Shown here: positions 46,901-55,192 of the stretch, in pieces
Numbering within the stretch: position 1 is the stretch's first letter
Layout of the letters: every line of letters begins with the position of its first letter
Origin: Nocardioides pini
GTDB taxonomy: Bacteria > Actinomycetota > Actinomycetes > Propionibacteriales > Nocardioidaceae
Reading direction: 5' to 3'
Length of the DNA stretch: 64,000 bases
NCBI RefSeq assembly: GCF_026712185.1
Contig: NZ_JAPPUX010000004.1
Span: 434,001-498,000, forward strand
The notes under the pieces: model-generated
The model's input: the letters and a program-made list of their open reading frames with translations, nothing else
Database searches by the model: none
What the model was told of the DNA's origin: nothing
Position numbers and translations under genes: made by a program

Positions 46901-47425
46901 GCCCGCCTGGATGTAGCGCTCGAACGCCGCCTGCTGCGAGGCGTTGAGCACGTCACCGGTGGTCGAGAGGAAGATGACGACCTCGTACTGCTCGAGGTTC
47001 GCGTCGGTGAACGCGTTGGCGTCCTCTGTCACGGTGACGTTGAAGTTGTTCTGGGTCGCGAGCTGCTGGATCGCGGTGGTCGCGGCGCCGATGTTGTCGT
47101 GGCGGAACGCGGCGGTCTTGGAGAAGAGGAGCGCGTCGAACGACTCCTCGGCCGCGGCAGCGGCGGAGGCCTTCGGGTCGGCGGTCCACGGGACGGCGTC
47201 GCCGAGGGTGCTCTCGGCCTTGGTGGGGGCGGACTTCGCGGACGTCGGGGAGGTCTTCGCGGAGTCGTCGGGGGCGGAGGCAGCGGCAGGCTGCGGGCTG
47301 GGTGCTGCGGCTGCCGTGGAGGCCAGCCCGATGGTCGCGCCGAGTGGCAACGACACGATCAAGGCCATGGTGGAGCCGACTGCGACGCGAGAGCGCCTCT
47401 GCAGCCGCGTGATGAGTCTGTTCAT
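40988..47425 (-). CDS. Giant secreted multidomain protein: ThuA + PQQ-type sugar dehydrogenase + PKD + lectin-like + Big repeats
   Basis: About 2,145 residues. Signal peptide 1-41; ThuA-like domain ~93-325 (FDALLFSKTAAFRHDN, GGGYAGIHAASDTEYDWPWY); glucose/sorbosone dehydrogenase beta-propeller ~330-785 (GLLGIALDPAF, NECCHAGGSMEF, YAMGFRNPFRIGLD); PKD ~786-870; a CBM6-like region to ~1110; a second PKD ~1111-1200; two DUF1349-like lectin domains ~1200-1590, each with a DLYQTTN motif; four or five OmpL47/Big-like repeats ~1590-2040 (LEYRxxxxxW and VEYRSTDxAGN); and a basic tail. No sortase or lipid anchor is seen. GAAGGGA precedes ATG 47425; the ATG at 47509 would displace the signal peptide. 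It probably oxidises an extracellular sugar. It lies in the xylose gene string. Confidence 0.9.
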   Translation of the reverse strand: MNRLITRLQRRSRVAVGSTMALIVSLPLGATIGLASTAAAAPSPQPAAASAPDDSAKTSPTSAKSAPTKAESTLGDAVPWTADPKASAAAAAEESFDALLFSKTAAFRHDNIGAATTAIQQLATQNNFNVTVTEDANAFTDANLEQYEVVIFLSTTGDVLNASQQAAFERYIQAGGGYAGIHAASDTEYDWPWYGQLVGAYFNNHPNGTPTATVKVEDPAHPSTAGIAKRWERTDEWYNFRSNPATARNKIHVLASLDETTYAPGTGAMGAEHPIAWCQDYDGGRSWYTGMGHTAASFSDQKFLGHILGGIQTAAGVLPSDCKATLQPSFEKVALDENTTNPMELAIADDGRVFYIDRAGAVKIILPNGSVVTAGTIPVYTGQEFGLLGIALDPAFATNNHVFLYYAPSGTASIDRISRFTMNGNTLDLSSAVTILDVPVQRNECCHAGGSMEFDNDGNLYLATGDNTNPFDSGGYTPIDERDGRSAWDAQRTSANTNDLNGKVLRIRPKADGGYTIPTGNLFDEAADTQQKTRPEIYAMGFRNPFRIGLDVQNNNILVADYGPDAGSVSATRGPNGRVEWNVLDEPGNYGWPYCVGANTPYNDYNFASSTAGATFNCAAPVNDSPNNTGLTNLPPAKAATMWQSNSASITGTPEIGASGAPMTSGTYDYDPDLESDRKWPAYFDEKAIWADWNNSRLFTVQMNDGGTGYTDINRFLPNLQMRRPHALQFGPDGALYMIEWGSGFNGDNADSGVYRIDYVEGARAPTARATANRTSGPAPLTVDFDGSTSFDGDTGTNAGLSYAWDFTSDGTVDATTPTASFTYAAAGNYTARLTVTAANGKTGSTNIDIVAGNTAPTVELTLPRDGGFFEFGDTVKYSVTVTDPEDGAIDCSKVVVQPGLGHDQHSHGYEQYTGCSGSFVLPGDTGHSGANIFGTVTATYKDNGAGAAGPLTGIDGAVLHTKKKEAEFFDQTGRTGSETAGSPGVITQTTTDTNGGLNVTGVETGDWFRWDVMNLTNITGVAMRVASTTAGSAFAIRQGSPTGTTIGTIDVPNTGGAQTWQNVSTTFNGASTNSEPLYVVATAGGANVNWLEFAGRGVTDNTPPAVTINASTLSGSAPLPVDFTSTVNDPDGDNPVSYAWSFGDTTTSTAANPSKTYATPGRYTVSLTVTDSRGAKTTRTLEINVTAAQNICFSGRSDDFVGTELDTTRWNRSVRVNQALTVADGTLNIPLTNSDLYQTTNNTPNIVLQDLPGGQFEVTTKVTLNATKGYQQGGLIVYGDDNNYLKLVYSGRSTAAAGSKAANVIQFAKEVNGTASETNSANLGASFPDTVWLRLKSTDGNSVTASYSSDGATWSPVTAANAARDLTGIAAPKVGLLALGATAAGAADNLVAKFDYFTITPDSTATPCSPPCVVEDFNGSTLSSDWSVVRPSGNLTVSGGSVKIPMEGTDLYQTTNTARDLVLTDLPDGPFVATTKVTAPVNRQYQSAGLLIYGDDDNYLKHVFQGRSSDPNAASNIIQTARETAATAVETNTAGLGATFPSTVWLRLTSEDGEQVLGSYSTDGEAWTNMSAGYSIADIANPRIGLLSAANQAAGAGITASFDFFTLGEDGTCEPGGGPTDTTAPTTTISIPGATGQAGWYTTRPSFTLAATDDAGGSGIASTEYRIAGGAWTPYTEAVQVTGEGSRLVEYRSTDKAGNAEAVTSLTVKIDTVAPTATITVPSATGTDGWHTTRPTFTLAGADTGSGIAKLEYRLPGEDWTTYTVAVPVTGEGERLVEYRSTDTAGNVETTRSQTVKVDTADPTVTAKIDGDRTKKVTLTATDTTSGMAGVEYRIGDAAEWSTYDAPLAFDEPGTYLVRYRAADRAGNTAAGQLEVVVSEPGGPVVIPKPTVVITTSPGAANGRANWYTSPVTVTLAGSGGEGQLTLEYRIGNGAWTAYTSPFQVSADGVNLVQARATDAAGRASAVETTTIKMDRTAPTVTINGVADNAKLEIGSGRTALIMVTLADATSGAAERVIRLDGEVISSPTRIDALELRGGKHRLEVTALDAAGNHVSRTVEFKVVASFGGGKQLVERFADDRVIGAKLGEKLVGELRAAKRANADGNRKEARRALKKFERLASRVKDKEVKLALKRLSRTLKSQL

Positions 47426-47557
47426 CACGATCCCTTCTCTGGTGACGGATGTGCGCTCCATCAGTTCCGGGGCGGGTCCCCGGGCGTTCGGCCCTCGTGG
47501 TGCGGTCAAGCGGTGCTGCGGGTGGATCGTTCGGATCGGGTGGGTCGGGTGGGGTGT

Positions 47558-47584
47558 GCCCGGCGGGTTCGGCGCCCGCCGGGC
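47558..47584. terminator. Hairpin downstream of xylA
   Basis: GCCCGGCGGG (47558-47567) pairs exactly with CCCGCCGGGC (47575-47584) over a 7-nt loop, 13 nt past the xylA stop. It likely ends or attenuates the xyl transcript before the giant gene. Confidence 0.6.
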
Positions 47585-47597
47585 CCACGGTGACGTG

Positions 47598-48758
47598 TCA
47601 GCGGACGCCCAGGAGGTGCTCCATGGCGAGCTGGTCCAGCGCCTCCAGGCCGACGCTGCGGGTGGCGAGGCCCTCGACGTCGTACGACGCCGCGCGGAGG
47701 TCGGCGAGCGACTCGCCCTCGCCGAGGGTCGGGGTGCGCAGCGTGCCGACCTCGGCGGCCTCGAGCGCCGCGACGACGTCGGGGTCCGCGCGGAACGCCC
47801 GGACCTTGTCGCGCAGGATCAGGTAGTTGCGCATGCAGCCGCGCGCGGACTCCCAGACGCCGTCCATCGCCTCGGCCCGCGGGGGCTTGAAGTCGAAGTG
47901 GACGTAGCCGTCGTAGGCCTTGCCCGTGCCGGCGCCGAGGAGCGCGTCGACGGTCCAGAACGCGCCGCGCACGTTGCCCGCGCCGAAGCGCAGGTCCTGG
48001 TCGAAGCGGGGACCGTGCTGGCCGTTGAGGTCGACGTGGAAGAGCTTGTCGTGCCACAGCGCCTGGCTGATGCCGTGGGCGAAGTTGAGGCCCGCCATCT
48101 CCTCGTGGCCCACCTCGGGGTTGAGGCCGACCATGTCGGGCTCGTCGAGCTCGGCGATGAGAGCCAGGGCGTGGCCGATGGTGGGCAGCAGGATGTCGCC
48201 GCGCGGCTCGTTGGGCTTCGGCTCGAGGGCGAAGCGCATGTCGTAGCCCTGCTCCTTGACGTAGGCGCAGAGCAGGTTCAGCGACTCGCTGTAGCGGTCG
48301 AGCGCGGCCTGCACGTCCTTGGCGGCACCGTGCTCGGCGCCCTCGCGGCCGCCCCACAGCACGAACGTCTTCGCGCCCAGTGAGGCGGCGAGATCTACGT
48401 TGCGCAGCGCCTTGGACAGGGCGTAGCGCCGCACCTCGCGGTTGTTGGCGGTGAGCGCGCCCTCCTTGAACACCGGGTGCCCGAACAGGTTGGTGGTCAC
48501 CATCTCGACGGCGAGGCCGGTGTCGGCCAGGGCCTTCTCGAAGCGCTCGAGCACGGCGTCGCGCTTGTCGTCGTCGGGCACGAGGTCGTCGTCGTGGAAG
48601 GTGACGGCGGCGGCGCCGAGCTCGGCGAGCTTGTAGGTCGCGTCGACCGGGTCGAGCAGGTCGCGGGAGCTGGGCCCGAACACGTCGGTGCCCTGCCAGC
48701 CCACGGTCCAGAGGCCGAACGAGAACTTGTCCTCGGGGGTCGGGGTGTAGTCGGTCAT
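47598..48758 (-). CDS. xylA: Xylose isomerase
   Basis: A 386-residue enzyme that interconverts D-xylose and D-xylulose. It closely follows the actinobacterial class I type: [18 protein letters not shown], the active-site [61 protein letters not shown] and HFDFKPPR are all present. AGGAG is 8 nt before ATG 48758. The start overlaps the MocA oxidoreductase stop (ATGA). Confidence 0.97.
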   Translation of the reverse strand: MTDYTPTPEDKFSFGLWTVGWQGTDVFGPSSRDLLDPVDATYKLAELGAAAVTFHDDDLVPDDDKRDAVLERFEKALADTGLAVEMVTTNLFGHPVFKEGALTANNREVRRYALSKALRNVDLAASLGAKTFVLWGGREGAEHGAAKDVQAALDRYSESLNLLCAYVKEQGYDMRFALEPKPNEPRGDILLPTIGHALALIAELDEPDMVGLNPEVGHEEMAGLNFAHGISQALWHDKLFHVDLNGQHGPRFDQDLRFGAGNVRGAFWTVDALLGAGTGKAYDGYVHFDFKPPRAEAMDGVWESARGCMRNYLILRDKVRAFRADPDVVAALEAAEVGTLRTPTLGEGESLADLRAASYDVEGLATRSVGLEALDQLAMEHLLGVR

Positions 48759-49948
48759 GCGGGGATCTCCTGCCACGAATCGTTGTCAGAGCTGGTCTCG
48801 ACCGCGGCCAGGACGCGTTGCACCTGGAGTCCGTCGGCAAAGGATGGGGTGGGGTCGGTGCCGTCCGCGATCGCGCGGACGAGGTCGACGGCCTGGTGGA
48901 TGAAGCCGTGCTCGTAGCCGATGACGTGGCCGGGCGGCCACCAGGCGCCCACGTAGGGGTGCACGGCCTCGGTGACGAGGATTCGGCGGAAGCCGGCGGT
49001 GGCGGCGTCCTCGGTCCCGTCGAAGAAGTGGAGGACGTTCATGTCCTCGAAGTCGAACGCGATGCTGCCGCGCGAGCCGTTGACCTCGATGCGGATCGCG
49101 TTCTTGCGACCGGACGCGAAGCGGGTCGCCTCGAAGACGCCCATGGCTCCCCCGCGGAAGTCCGCGAGGAAGGTCGCCGCGTCGTCCACGGTGACCTTGC
49201 CGGTGCCGGTGCCGGCGGTTCCGGACAGGCCGGAGTGCTCGGCGGGCAGCGGCCTCTCGTCGACGAAGGTACGCAGCCGGCCCGACACCCGGCTGATCGT
49301 GTCGCCGGTGATGAACTGGGTGATGTCGATGATGTGGGCGCCGATGTCGCCGAGCGCCCCGGAGCCCGCCTTGTCCTTCTCCAGGCGCCACGACAGCGGC
49401 GCCTGCGGGTCGACGATCCAGTCCTGGAGGTACTGGGCGCGCACGTGGTGCAGGGTGCCGAGGCGCCCCTCGGCGACGAGCTGCCGCGCGAGCGAGATGG
49501 CCGGCACCCGCCGGTAGGTGAAGCCGACCATGGCGCGTACGCCGTCGGCTGCCGCGCGCTCGGCGGCGGCGGTCATCGCCTCGGCCTCCTCGACGCTGTT
49601 GGCGAGCGGCTTCTCGCACAGTACGTGCTTGCCGGCCTCGAGGGCGGCGATGACGATCTCGGCGTGGGTGTGGCCGGGGGTGCACACGTCGACGAGGTCG
49701 ATGTCGTCGCGGTCGACGAGGGCGCGCCACGAGGTCTCCGTGGACTCCCAGCCGAGGCGCTCGGCCGCGGCGCGGACGCCGTCGGCGTCGCGACCGGCCA
49801 CGGCGGTCATGCGGGGGCGGAGCGGGAGGTCGAAGAAGCGGGGGGCGGTGCGCCACGCGTGGGAGTGGGCAGCGCCCATGAAGGCGTACCCCACCATGCC
49901 GACCGACAGGTCGCGCCGGCCGTCAGGGGCGTCGGGAGTGGTGGTCAT
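48755..49948 (-). CDS. Gfo/Idh/MocA-family oxidoreductase
   Basis: A 397-residue NAD(P)-dependent sugar/inositol dehydrogenase-like enzyme. The Rossmann motif is [51 protein letters not shown] carries the conserved EKP lysine, and [20 protein letters not shown] is the catalytic Asp/His helix. GAGGAGGT precedes ATG 49948. Its place between the ABC transporter and xylA suggests it oxidises an imported sugar; the substrate is not evident. Confidence 0.92.
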   Translation of the reverse strand: MTTTPDAPDGRRDLSVGMVGYAFMGAAHSHAWRTAPRFFDLPLRPRMTAVAGRDADGVRAAAERLGWESTETSWRALVDRDDIDLVDVCTPGHTHAEIVIAALEAGKHVLCEKPLANSVEEAEAMTAAAERAAADGVRAMVGFTYRRVPAISLARQLVAEGRLGTLHHVRAQYLQDWIVDPQAPLSWRLEKDKAGSGALGDIGAHIIDITQFITGDTISRVSGRLRTFVDERPLPAEHSGLSGTAGTGTGKVTVDDAATFLADFRGGAMGVFEATRFASGRKNAIRIEVNGSRGSIAFDFEDMNVLHFFDGTEDAATAGFRRILVTEAVHPYVGAWWPPGHVIGYEHGFIHQAVDLVRAIADGTDPTPSFADGLQVQRVLAAVETSSDNDSWQEIPA

Positions 49949-50075
49949 CTGACCTCCTCGTGCAGGACCGGGTGGAGAGGGGAAGGGCACAGCCGGGAGA
50001 CCCCCGGTCGGGTCGGCCGGGCGGCGGCTGGCGTGCTGTGTGGGTGGTGCTGGGTGCCCCTGCGGGGCGGTGGTG

Positions 50076-50107
50076 CCGCGGCGGCTCCCGGTGGGGAGCC
50101 GCCGCGG
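50076..50107. terminator. Intra-operon hairpin after the sugar-binding protein gene
   Basis: CCGCGGCGGCTCCC (50076-50089) pairs perfectly with GGGAGCCGCCGCGG (50094-50107) over GGTG, starting 6 nt beyond the binding-protein stop. It could terminate part of the transcripts or protect the upstream mRNA, raising binding-protein levels over downstream genes. Confidence 0.65.
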
Positions 50108-50113
50108 GACCCA

Positions 50114-51190
50114 TCAGGACTCGAAGGCCGAGTCGATGTACTGGTCGACGTTGTCGGCGGTGACGACCGGGGCGTAGAGCTGCACGGTGCGGGGCACCTC
50201 GACCTCGACGAGGTCGCTCATCGCCTTCTCCTGCACGAGCAGGCGGGCGAGCTTGACGCCGTCGGCGCCCTGGGTGGACGGGTAGATGACCGTCGCCTTG
50301 AGCACGCCGCTGTCGTCCTGGATCGCGCGCATCGCGTTGGCCGAGCCGGCGCCACCGATCATGGTGAACTCGTCGCGGCCGGCGTTCTCGATGGCGGCGA
50401 GGACGCCGACACCCTGGTCGTCGTCGTGGTTCCAGAGGAAGTCGATCTTCGGCTCGGCCTGGAGCAGGTTCGCCGCGACCTCCTCACCGCTCTCGACGGT
50501 GAACTCCGCCGCCTGGCGGGCGTCGACGTCGAGGCCGCACTCGGAGAGCGCGTCCTCGAAGCCCTGGCTGCGGTCCTGCGTCAGCGGCAGGGAGTCGATG
50601 CCGGCGATCTCGGCGACGATGGCGTCCTTGTTGCCGTCGGCCTGCTCGCAGACGTACTGACCTGCGGAGACGCCCATGCCGTAGTTGTCGCCCAGCACGG
50701 TGATGCGCGCGGCGTTGGGGTCGTCGAACTCGCGGTCGACGTTGATGACCGGGATGCCGGCCTCCATCGCCTTGAGCGCGACGGGCGTCATCGCGGCGCC
50801 GTCGAAGGGCAGCAGGACGATGGCGTCGACCTTGTCGTTGATGAAGGTCTCCACCTGGCTGATCTGCAGGTTGACGTCGTTGGTGCCCTCCGCGACCTGC
50901 AGGTCGATGTCGGGGTACTCCTCGGCGAGGTCGCGGACGTTGTTGGTGATGGCGGCCATCCAGCCGTGGTCCGCCGCGGGGGCCGAGAAGCCGATGGTGA
51001 CCTGGTCACCCTCCTCGTCGTTGCTGCCAGCGGCAGCGGCCGGCGCGGAGTCGGAGCCGCCGTTGTCGTCTTCGGCAGCGTCTTCGGCGCTGCCGGTGCA
51101 GGCGGCCAGGGACAGGACGGCGACCGCGCCGACCACGATGCCGGTGTAGCGGCGGCTCTGGTGCCGTCGAAGGGGGGTGCGCAGTCGCAT
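50114..51190 (-). CDS. Sugar ABC transporter substrate-binding lipoprotein (xylose/ribose type)
   Basis: A 358-residue periplasmic-binding-like lipoprotein of the RbsB/XylF family. The lipobox LSLAAC has Cys31, followed by an Asp/Ser/Ala-rich linker. VTIGFSAPAADHGWMAAITNNVRDLAEEYP begins the first lobe; IDAIVLLPFDGAAMTPVALKAMEAGIPVINVDREF and WNHDDDQGVGVLAAIENAG are family hallmarks. AAGGAG precedes the ATG. Xylose as ligand is inferred from the neighbours. Confidence 0.93.
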   Translation of the reverse strand: MRLRTPLRRHQSRRYTGIVVGAVAVLSLAACTGSAEDAAEDDNGGSDSAPAAAAGSNDEEGDQVTIGFSAPAADHGWMAAITNNVRDLAEEYPDIDLQVAEGTNDVNLQISQVETFINDKVDAIVLLPFDGAAMTPVALKAMEAGIPVINVDREFDDPNAARITVLGDNYGMGVSAGQYVCEQADGNKDAIVAEIAGIDSLPLTQDRSQGFEDALSECGLDVDARQAAEFTVESGEEVAANLLQAEPKIDFLWNHDDDQGVGVLAAIENAGRDEFTMIGGAGSANAMRAIQDDSGVLKATVIYPSTQGADGVKLARLLVQEKAMSDLVEVEVPRTVQLYAPVVTADNVDQYIDSAFES

Positions 51191-51305
51191 GTGTCGTGCT
51201 CCTTGTTCATCTCGATGGTTGTGGTGCGGCCGGTGCGCCGAGGTGCGCCGGCATGGTGGTGCGGTGGTTCCGAGTTCAGGGTGCGAGCGGCCGAGGGGCC
51301 GTCCG

Positions 51306-52379
51306 CTACGTCGAGTTCGCGTTGCGGGCCAGGCGCTGCTGGAGCAGCACGGCGACGACGATGATCAGGCCCTTGGCGACCGCCTGGGTCGAGGTGTCCT
51401 GGTTGTTGAGCGTGAAGACGTTGCCGAGCGTGGCGAAGATCAGGACGCCGACGACGGTGCCGACGATCGTGCCGCGCCCGCCCGTCAGCAGGGTGCCGCC
51501 GATGACCACCGCGGCGATGGCGTCGAGCTCCCACAGCGTGCCGTGGGTGGAGCTGCCGGTGGTGGTGCGGCTGACCAGCATCAGGGCGGCGAGACCGCAG
51601 CAGAGGCCGACGAGGACGTAGAGCATCACGGTGTGGCGGTTGACGTTGATGCCGGCCAGGCGCGCGGCCTCGGGGTTGCCGCCGACGGCGAGCGTGCGCC
51701 GGCCGAACGTCGTGCGGTTGAGCAGGACCCAGCCGGCGATCGCGACGAGCGCGAAGATGATGACGAGGAGCGGGACCCCGAAGACGTCCGCGGAGAAGAA
51801 CACCTTGAAGCCGTCGACGGTCACGATCTGCGTGCGACGCTCCGAGATGATCTCGGCGAGGCCACGGGCGGCGGCGAGCATCGCGAGCGTCGTGATGAAG
51901 GGAACCACCTTGCCGTAGGCGATCAGCACCCCGTTGACGAGTCCGCAGCCGGCTCCCACGGCGAGGGCGGCGAAGACCATGACGATCCAGTGGAAGTCGG
52001 TGGCCATCGACTGGGTGGCGAACGTCGTGGCCCACACCGAGCAGAGCGCGACGATGGCGCCGACCGAGAGGTCGATGCCCCCACCGGTGATGACGAAGGT
52101 CATCCCGATGGCCACCACGCCGAGCGCGGAGGCGAAGCGCAGCACGGTGAGGAGGTTGTCGACGCTGGCGAACCGGTCACCAGCGGTGATGACACCGGCG
52201 GCGCAGATCAGCAGCAGCGCGACGACGAGGCCGAGGTTGCGACCGAACGAGCCGCTCATCAGGCCTCCCCCGCCTCCTCCCGACTCCGCGGCGGCGCGCT
52301 CCACCGTGACCGTGTCCTTCGCGGGCGTGACGGTGTTCTCCACCGCTCCCGTGTCCCGGCTCGTGCTCTGCTCGCTCAT
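51306..52379 (-). CDS. Sugar ABC transporter permease (RbsC/XylH type)
   Basis: A 357-residue permease with about nine to ten TM helices after an ~40-residue charged N-terminus ending in a poly-Gly stretch. GMTFVITGGGIDLSVGAIVAL and LAVGGNPEAARLAGINV (EAA-like loop) are signatures of the carbohydrate-uptake CUT2 permeases. Its start overlaps the ATPase stop by 4 nt. Confidence 0.95.
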   Translation of the reverse strand: MSEQSTSRDTGAVENTVTPAKDTVTVERAAAESGGGGGGLMSGSFGRNLGLVVALLLICAAGVITAGDRFASVDNLLTVLRFASALGVVAIGMTFVITGGGIDLSVGAIVALCSVWATTFATQSMATDFHWIVMVFAALAVGAGCGLVNGVLIAYGKVVPFITTLAMLAAARGLAEIISERRTQIVTVDGFKVFFSADVFGVPLLVIIFALVAIAGWVLLNRTTFGRRTLAVGGNPEAARLAGINVNRHTVMLYVLVGLCCGLAALMLVSRTTTGSSTHGTLWELDAIAAVVIGGTLLTGGRGTIVGTVVGVLIFATLGNVFTLNNQDTSTQAVAKGLIIVVAVLLQQRLARNANST

Positions 52380-53887
52380 GCGACCTTTCCTTCCATGACC
52401 AGGTCCAGGACGCGGGACTCGTCGATCTCACCCGCGGGACCTTCGTGCACGACACGGCCCTCACGGACCACGAGGACCCGGTCCGCGAGCCCGAGCACCT
52501 CCTCTACCTCGCTCGACACGACGACGACGGCGACGCCGGAGTCGGCCAGCGAGCGGACGAGGGCGTAGATCTCGGCGCGAGCGCCGACGTCCACCCCTCG
52601 GGTGGGCTCGTCCAGGAGCAGCACGCGGCAGTCGCGCAGCAGCCACCTGGCGAGGACGACCTTCTGCTGGTTGCCGCCCGACAGGAGGCGCACGAGGCGA
52701 TCGACCCCTGCCGGACGGACGTCGAGGGACTCCGTGAGCTCCGTGGAGCGCTTGCGCTCGGCCCGGCTGTCGAGCAGGCCGAACCGGCTGAAGCGCCCCA
52801 GCGTGGACACGGTGATGTTGCTGTAGATGGCCTGGTCGAGCAGGAGGCCCTGGCTCTTGCGCTCCTCCGGGGCGAGCCCGACGCCGGCCTTGACGGCGGC
52901 AGGCACGGAGCCACGTCGCAGCTCCTTGCCGGCGACGCGGACGGTGCCCGCCGAGGGGCGCCGCGCGCCGTAGAGGGTCTCGAGGATCTCGGAGCGTCCG
53001 GCTCCGACGAGCCCGGCGAGGCCGACGATCTCCCCCGGCCGCACGCTCAGGTCGACGCCCGTGAAGACACCCGCGAGCTCGAGGCCGATGACCTCGAGGA
53101 TCGGGTCGCCGGTCATGGGCGGAGCGTCGCTGCGGGGCGGGAAGACGTACTCGATCGAGCGGCCCGTCATCAGCTTGATCAGCTCGCTGGTGGGCGTCTG
53201 GTCGACGGCAAGGCCGGTGGCGACCGTGCTGCCGTCCTTGAGGACGGTGATCCGGTCGCCGATCTTGCGGATCTCCTCGAGCCGGTGGGAGATGTAGACG
53301 ACGGCGACGCCCTCGGCCGTGAGGTCGCGGATGACGCGGAAGAGGTTGTCGACCTCCCCCTGGTCGAGGACGGCGGACGGCTCGTCGAGGACGAGGAGCC
53401 GGGTGTCCTGGGACAGGGCGCGCGCCATGCTGACGATCTGCTGCGCCGCGGGCGAGAGGCGGCCGACCGAGCGGGTGGCCTGGATCTCGGAGTGTCCGAG
53501 CCGGGCGAGCAGATCGCGCGTACGACGCAGCGTCTCCGAGCGCTGGCTGAAGCCGGCGGTGCTGAGCTCGTGGCCGAGGAAGATGTTCTCGGCGACGCTG
53601 AGGTCCGGGACGAGATCGAGCTCCTGGTAGATCGTGGAGATGCCGAGCTCCATCGCGGCCTGCGGCGTCGACAGGGTGACCGGCTTGCCCTCCCACAGGA
53701 TCTCGCCCTCGTCGGGCTGGTAGCTCGCGGACAGGATCTTGATCAGCGTCGACTTGCCGGCGCCGTTCTGGCCGAGCAGGCAGTGCACCTCCCCCGCGCG
53801 CACCTCGAGCTCGACTCCTCCGAGCGCGAGCACTCCGGGGAACCGCTTGACGATGCCGCGCATGGTGAGCAGCGGGGCGTCGTTCAT
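52376..53887 (-). CDS. Sugar ABC transporter ATP-binding protein (RbsA/XylG type)
   Basis: A 503-residue protein with two fused ABC domains. Domain 1 has Walker A GQNGAGKST, signature VGRLSPAAQQ and Walker B LLVLDEPSA. Domain 2 has the degenerate Walker A GLVGAGRSE usual for CUT2 ATPases, signature LSGGNQQK and LLLDEPTRGVDVG. ATG 53887 overlaps the ROK gene's stop (ATGA), so the repressor gene is co-transcribed with the transporter. Confidence 0.96.
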   Translation of the reverse strand: MNDAPLLTMRGIVKRFPGVLALGGVELEVRAGEVHCLLGQNGAGKSTLIKILSASYQPDEGEILWEGKPVTLSTPQAAMELGISTIYQELDLVPDLSVAENIFLGHELSTAGFSQRSETLRRTRDLLARLGHSEIQATRSVGRLSPAAQQIVSMARALSQDTRLLVLDEPSAVLDQGEVDNLFRVIRDLTAEGVAVVYISHRLEEIRKIGDRITVLKDGSTVATGLAVDQTPTSELIKLMTGRSIEYVFPPRSDAPPMTGDPILEVIGLELAGVFTGVDLSVRPGEIVGLAGLVGAGRSEILETLYGARRPSAGTVRVAGKELRRGSVPAAVKAGVGLAPEERKSQGLLLDQAIYSNITVSTLGRFSRFGLLDSRAERKRSTELTESLDVRPAGVDRLVRLLSGGNQQKVVLARWLLRDCRVLLLDEPTRGVDVGARAEIYALVRSLADSGVAVVVVSSEVEEVLGLADRVLVVREGRVVHEGPAGEIDESRVLDLVMEGKVA

Positions 53888-55155
53888 GACATCACCTCCA
53901 GCGTGGGAACGACCCGGGGCACGAGCGTCGGGTCGTCGTAGACGTGGTCGATGGCCACGGCGGCGGCGCCGTGCACCGCTGCCGAGAAGCCGAGGGTCGA
54001 GAGGGCGATGCGCGTGCCGCCCGCGTCGGGGGCGAGCACACCGGCGGCGAGCCCCGACTCGACCTCGGGGCGGATCCACTCCCCGATCTCGCCGAGGTAG
54101 CCCGAGAGGACGATCATCCCCGGGTTGAGCACGTTGGTGAGGATGGCGGCACCGATGCCGACCCAGCGGCCGACCTCGCCCAGCGCGGCCAGCGTGCGCT
54201 CGTCGCCCGCGGCGGCCCGGCGGCTGATCTCCTCGACCTTGGCCTCGAGGTCGAGCACCGGCGAGTGGAGCAGGTCGCCGTCGTCGGCCGCGGCCAGGTC
54301 GATGAGGTGGCTGAGCCCGATGACGGTCTCCCAGCAGCCGGTGCGGCCGCAGCCGCAGCGGTTGCCGTCGCGGTCGACGACCATGTGGCCGAACTCGCCG
54401 GCGTAGCCGCGCCGTCCGGGGTACGGCCGGCCGTCGGCGACGATGCCGCCGCCGATGCCGACCTCGCCGTGGATGACGAGGATGTCGCGGCGCTCGGGGT
54501 CGCCGGGGATCGCCTCGGCGACGGCGGCGAGGTTGGCCTCGTTGTCCACCTCGACGACGTAGTCGGGGTCACCCAGCCTGCCGCGCAGCAGCGTCGAGAG
54601 GTTGACGTCCTGCCACCCGAGGTTGGCCGCGACCGCGACGGTGCCGCGGTCGTGGTCGACGAGGCCGGCCACGCCCACGACCGCCGAGACGGGGGCCGCG
54701 CCGAGGGCCGTCAGGTCGGCAAGCGTGCCCTGGACCAGCTCCACGAGCCGGTCGACCACCTCGTCGGGCTCGAGGCCGCGCGTGTCGACCGACGTACGCC
54801 GCTCGCTGACGACGGCGCCCGTCAGGTCGACCGCCCGGGTCGAGACGTGGTGGACGTTGATCTCGGCACCGAGCCCGTAGGCGCCGGCTCCGTCGATCTC
54901 GACGATCGTCCCGGGGCGCCCGACGGCACCGCGCTCGGCGCTGCCCTCGCGGACCAGGCCGCGCTCGCGCAGCTCGGTGACGAGGCTGGAGACGGTGGCC
55001 TTGTTGAGCCCGAGGTCGGCGGCGAGCCGCGCCCGGGAGCGGGCACCGCCCTCGCGGAGGCTGCGGAGGACGAGCGACAGGTTCGCGCGGCGCACGGTGC
55101 CCTGGTCGGCACCACCGGAGCCGGTCGCCGACCAGCCGTCCCGCACCTGCGACAT
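53884..55155 (-). CDS. xylR: ROK-family transcriptional regulator, XylR-like
   Basis: A 423-residue repressor. Residues ~20-85 form a winged HTH (NLSLVLRSLREGGARSRARLAADLGLNKATVSSLV). The rest is a ROK sugar-kinase-like domain with GYAGEFGHMVVDRDG and the zinc motif NRCGCGRTGCWE. An operator with Bacillus XylR-type arms lies just upstream, supporting a xylose-responsive role. It is the first gene of the regulator-transporter-xylA string. Confidence 0.9.
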   Translation of the reverse strand: MSQVRDGWSATGSGGADQGTVRRANLSLVLRSLREGGARSRARLAADLGLNKATVSSLVTELRERGLVREGSAERGAVGRPGTIVEIDGAGAYGLGAEINVHHVSTRAVDLTGAVVSERRTSVDTRGLEPDEVVDRLVELVQGTLADLTALGAAPVSAVVGVAGLVDHDRGTVAVAANLGWQDVNLSTLLRGRLGDPDYVVEVDNEANLAAVAEAIPGDPERRDILVIHGEVGIGGGIVADGRPYPGRRGYAGEFGHMVVDRDGNRCGCGRTGCWETVIGLSHLIDLAAADDGDLLHSPVLDLEAKVEEISRRAAAGDERTLAALGEVGRWVGIGAAILTNVLNPGMIVLSGYLGEIGEWIRPEVESGLAAGVLAPDAGGTRIALSTLGFSAAVHGAAAVAIDHVYDDPTLVPRVVPTLEVMS

Positions 55156-55174
55156 CCGTGTCCTCGATCCTGCG

Positions 55175-55190
55175 TGTGACCTCGGTCACC
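55175..55190 (-). promoter_or_regulatory. CRP-like palindrome in the xylR leader
   Basis: TGTGA-CCTCGG-TCACC at 55175-55190 fits the TGTGA-N6-TCACA pattern of CRP-family sites in 9 of 10 defined positions. It lies between the predicted transcription start and the ATG, where binding would be expected to block rather than help transcription. The match is by eye. Confidence 0.4.
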
Positions 55191-55192
55191 AG

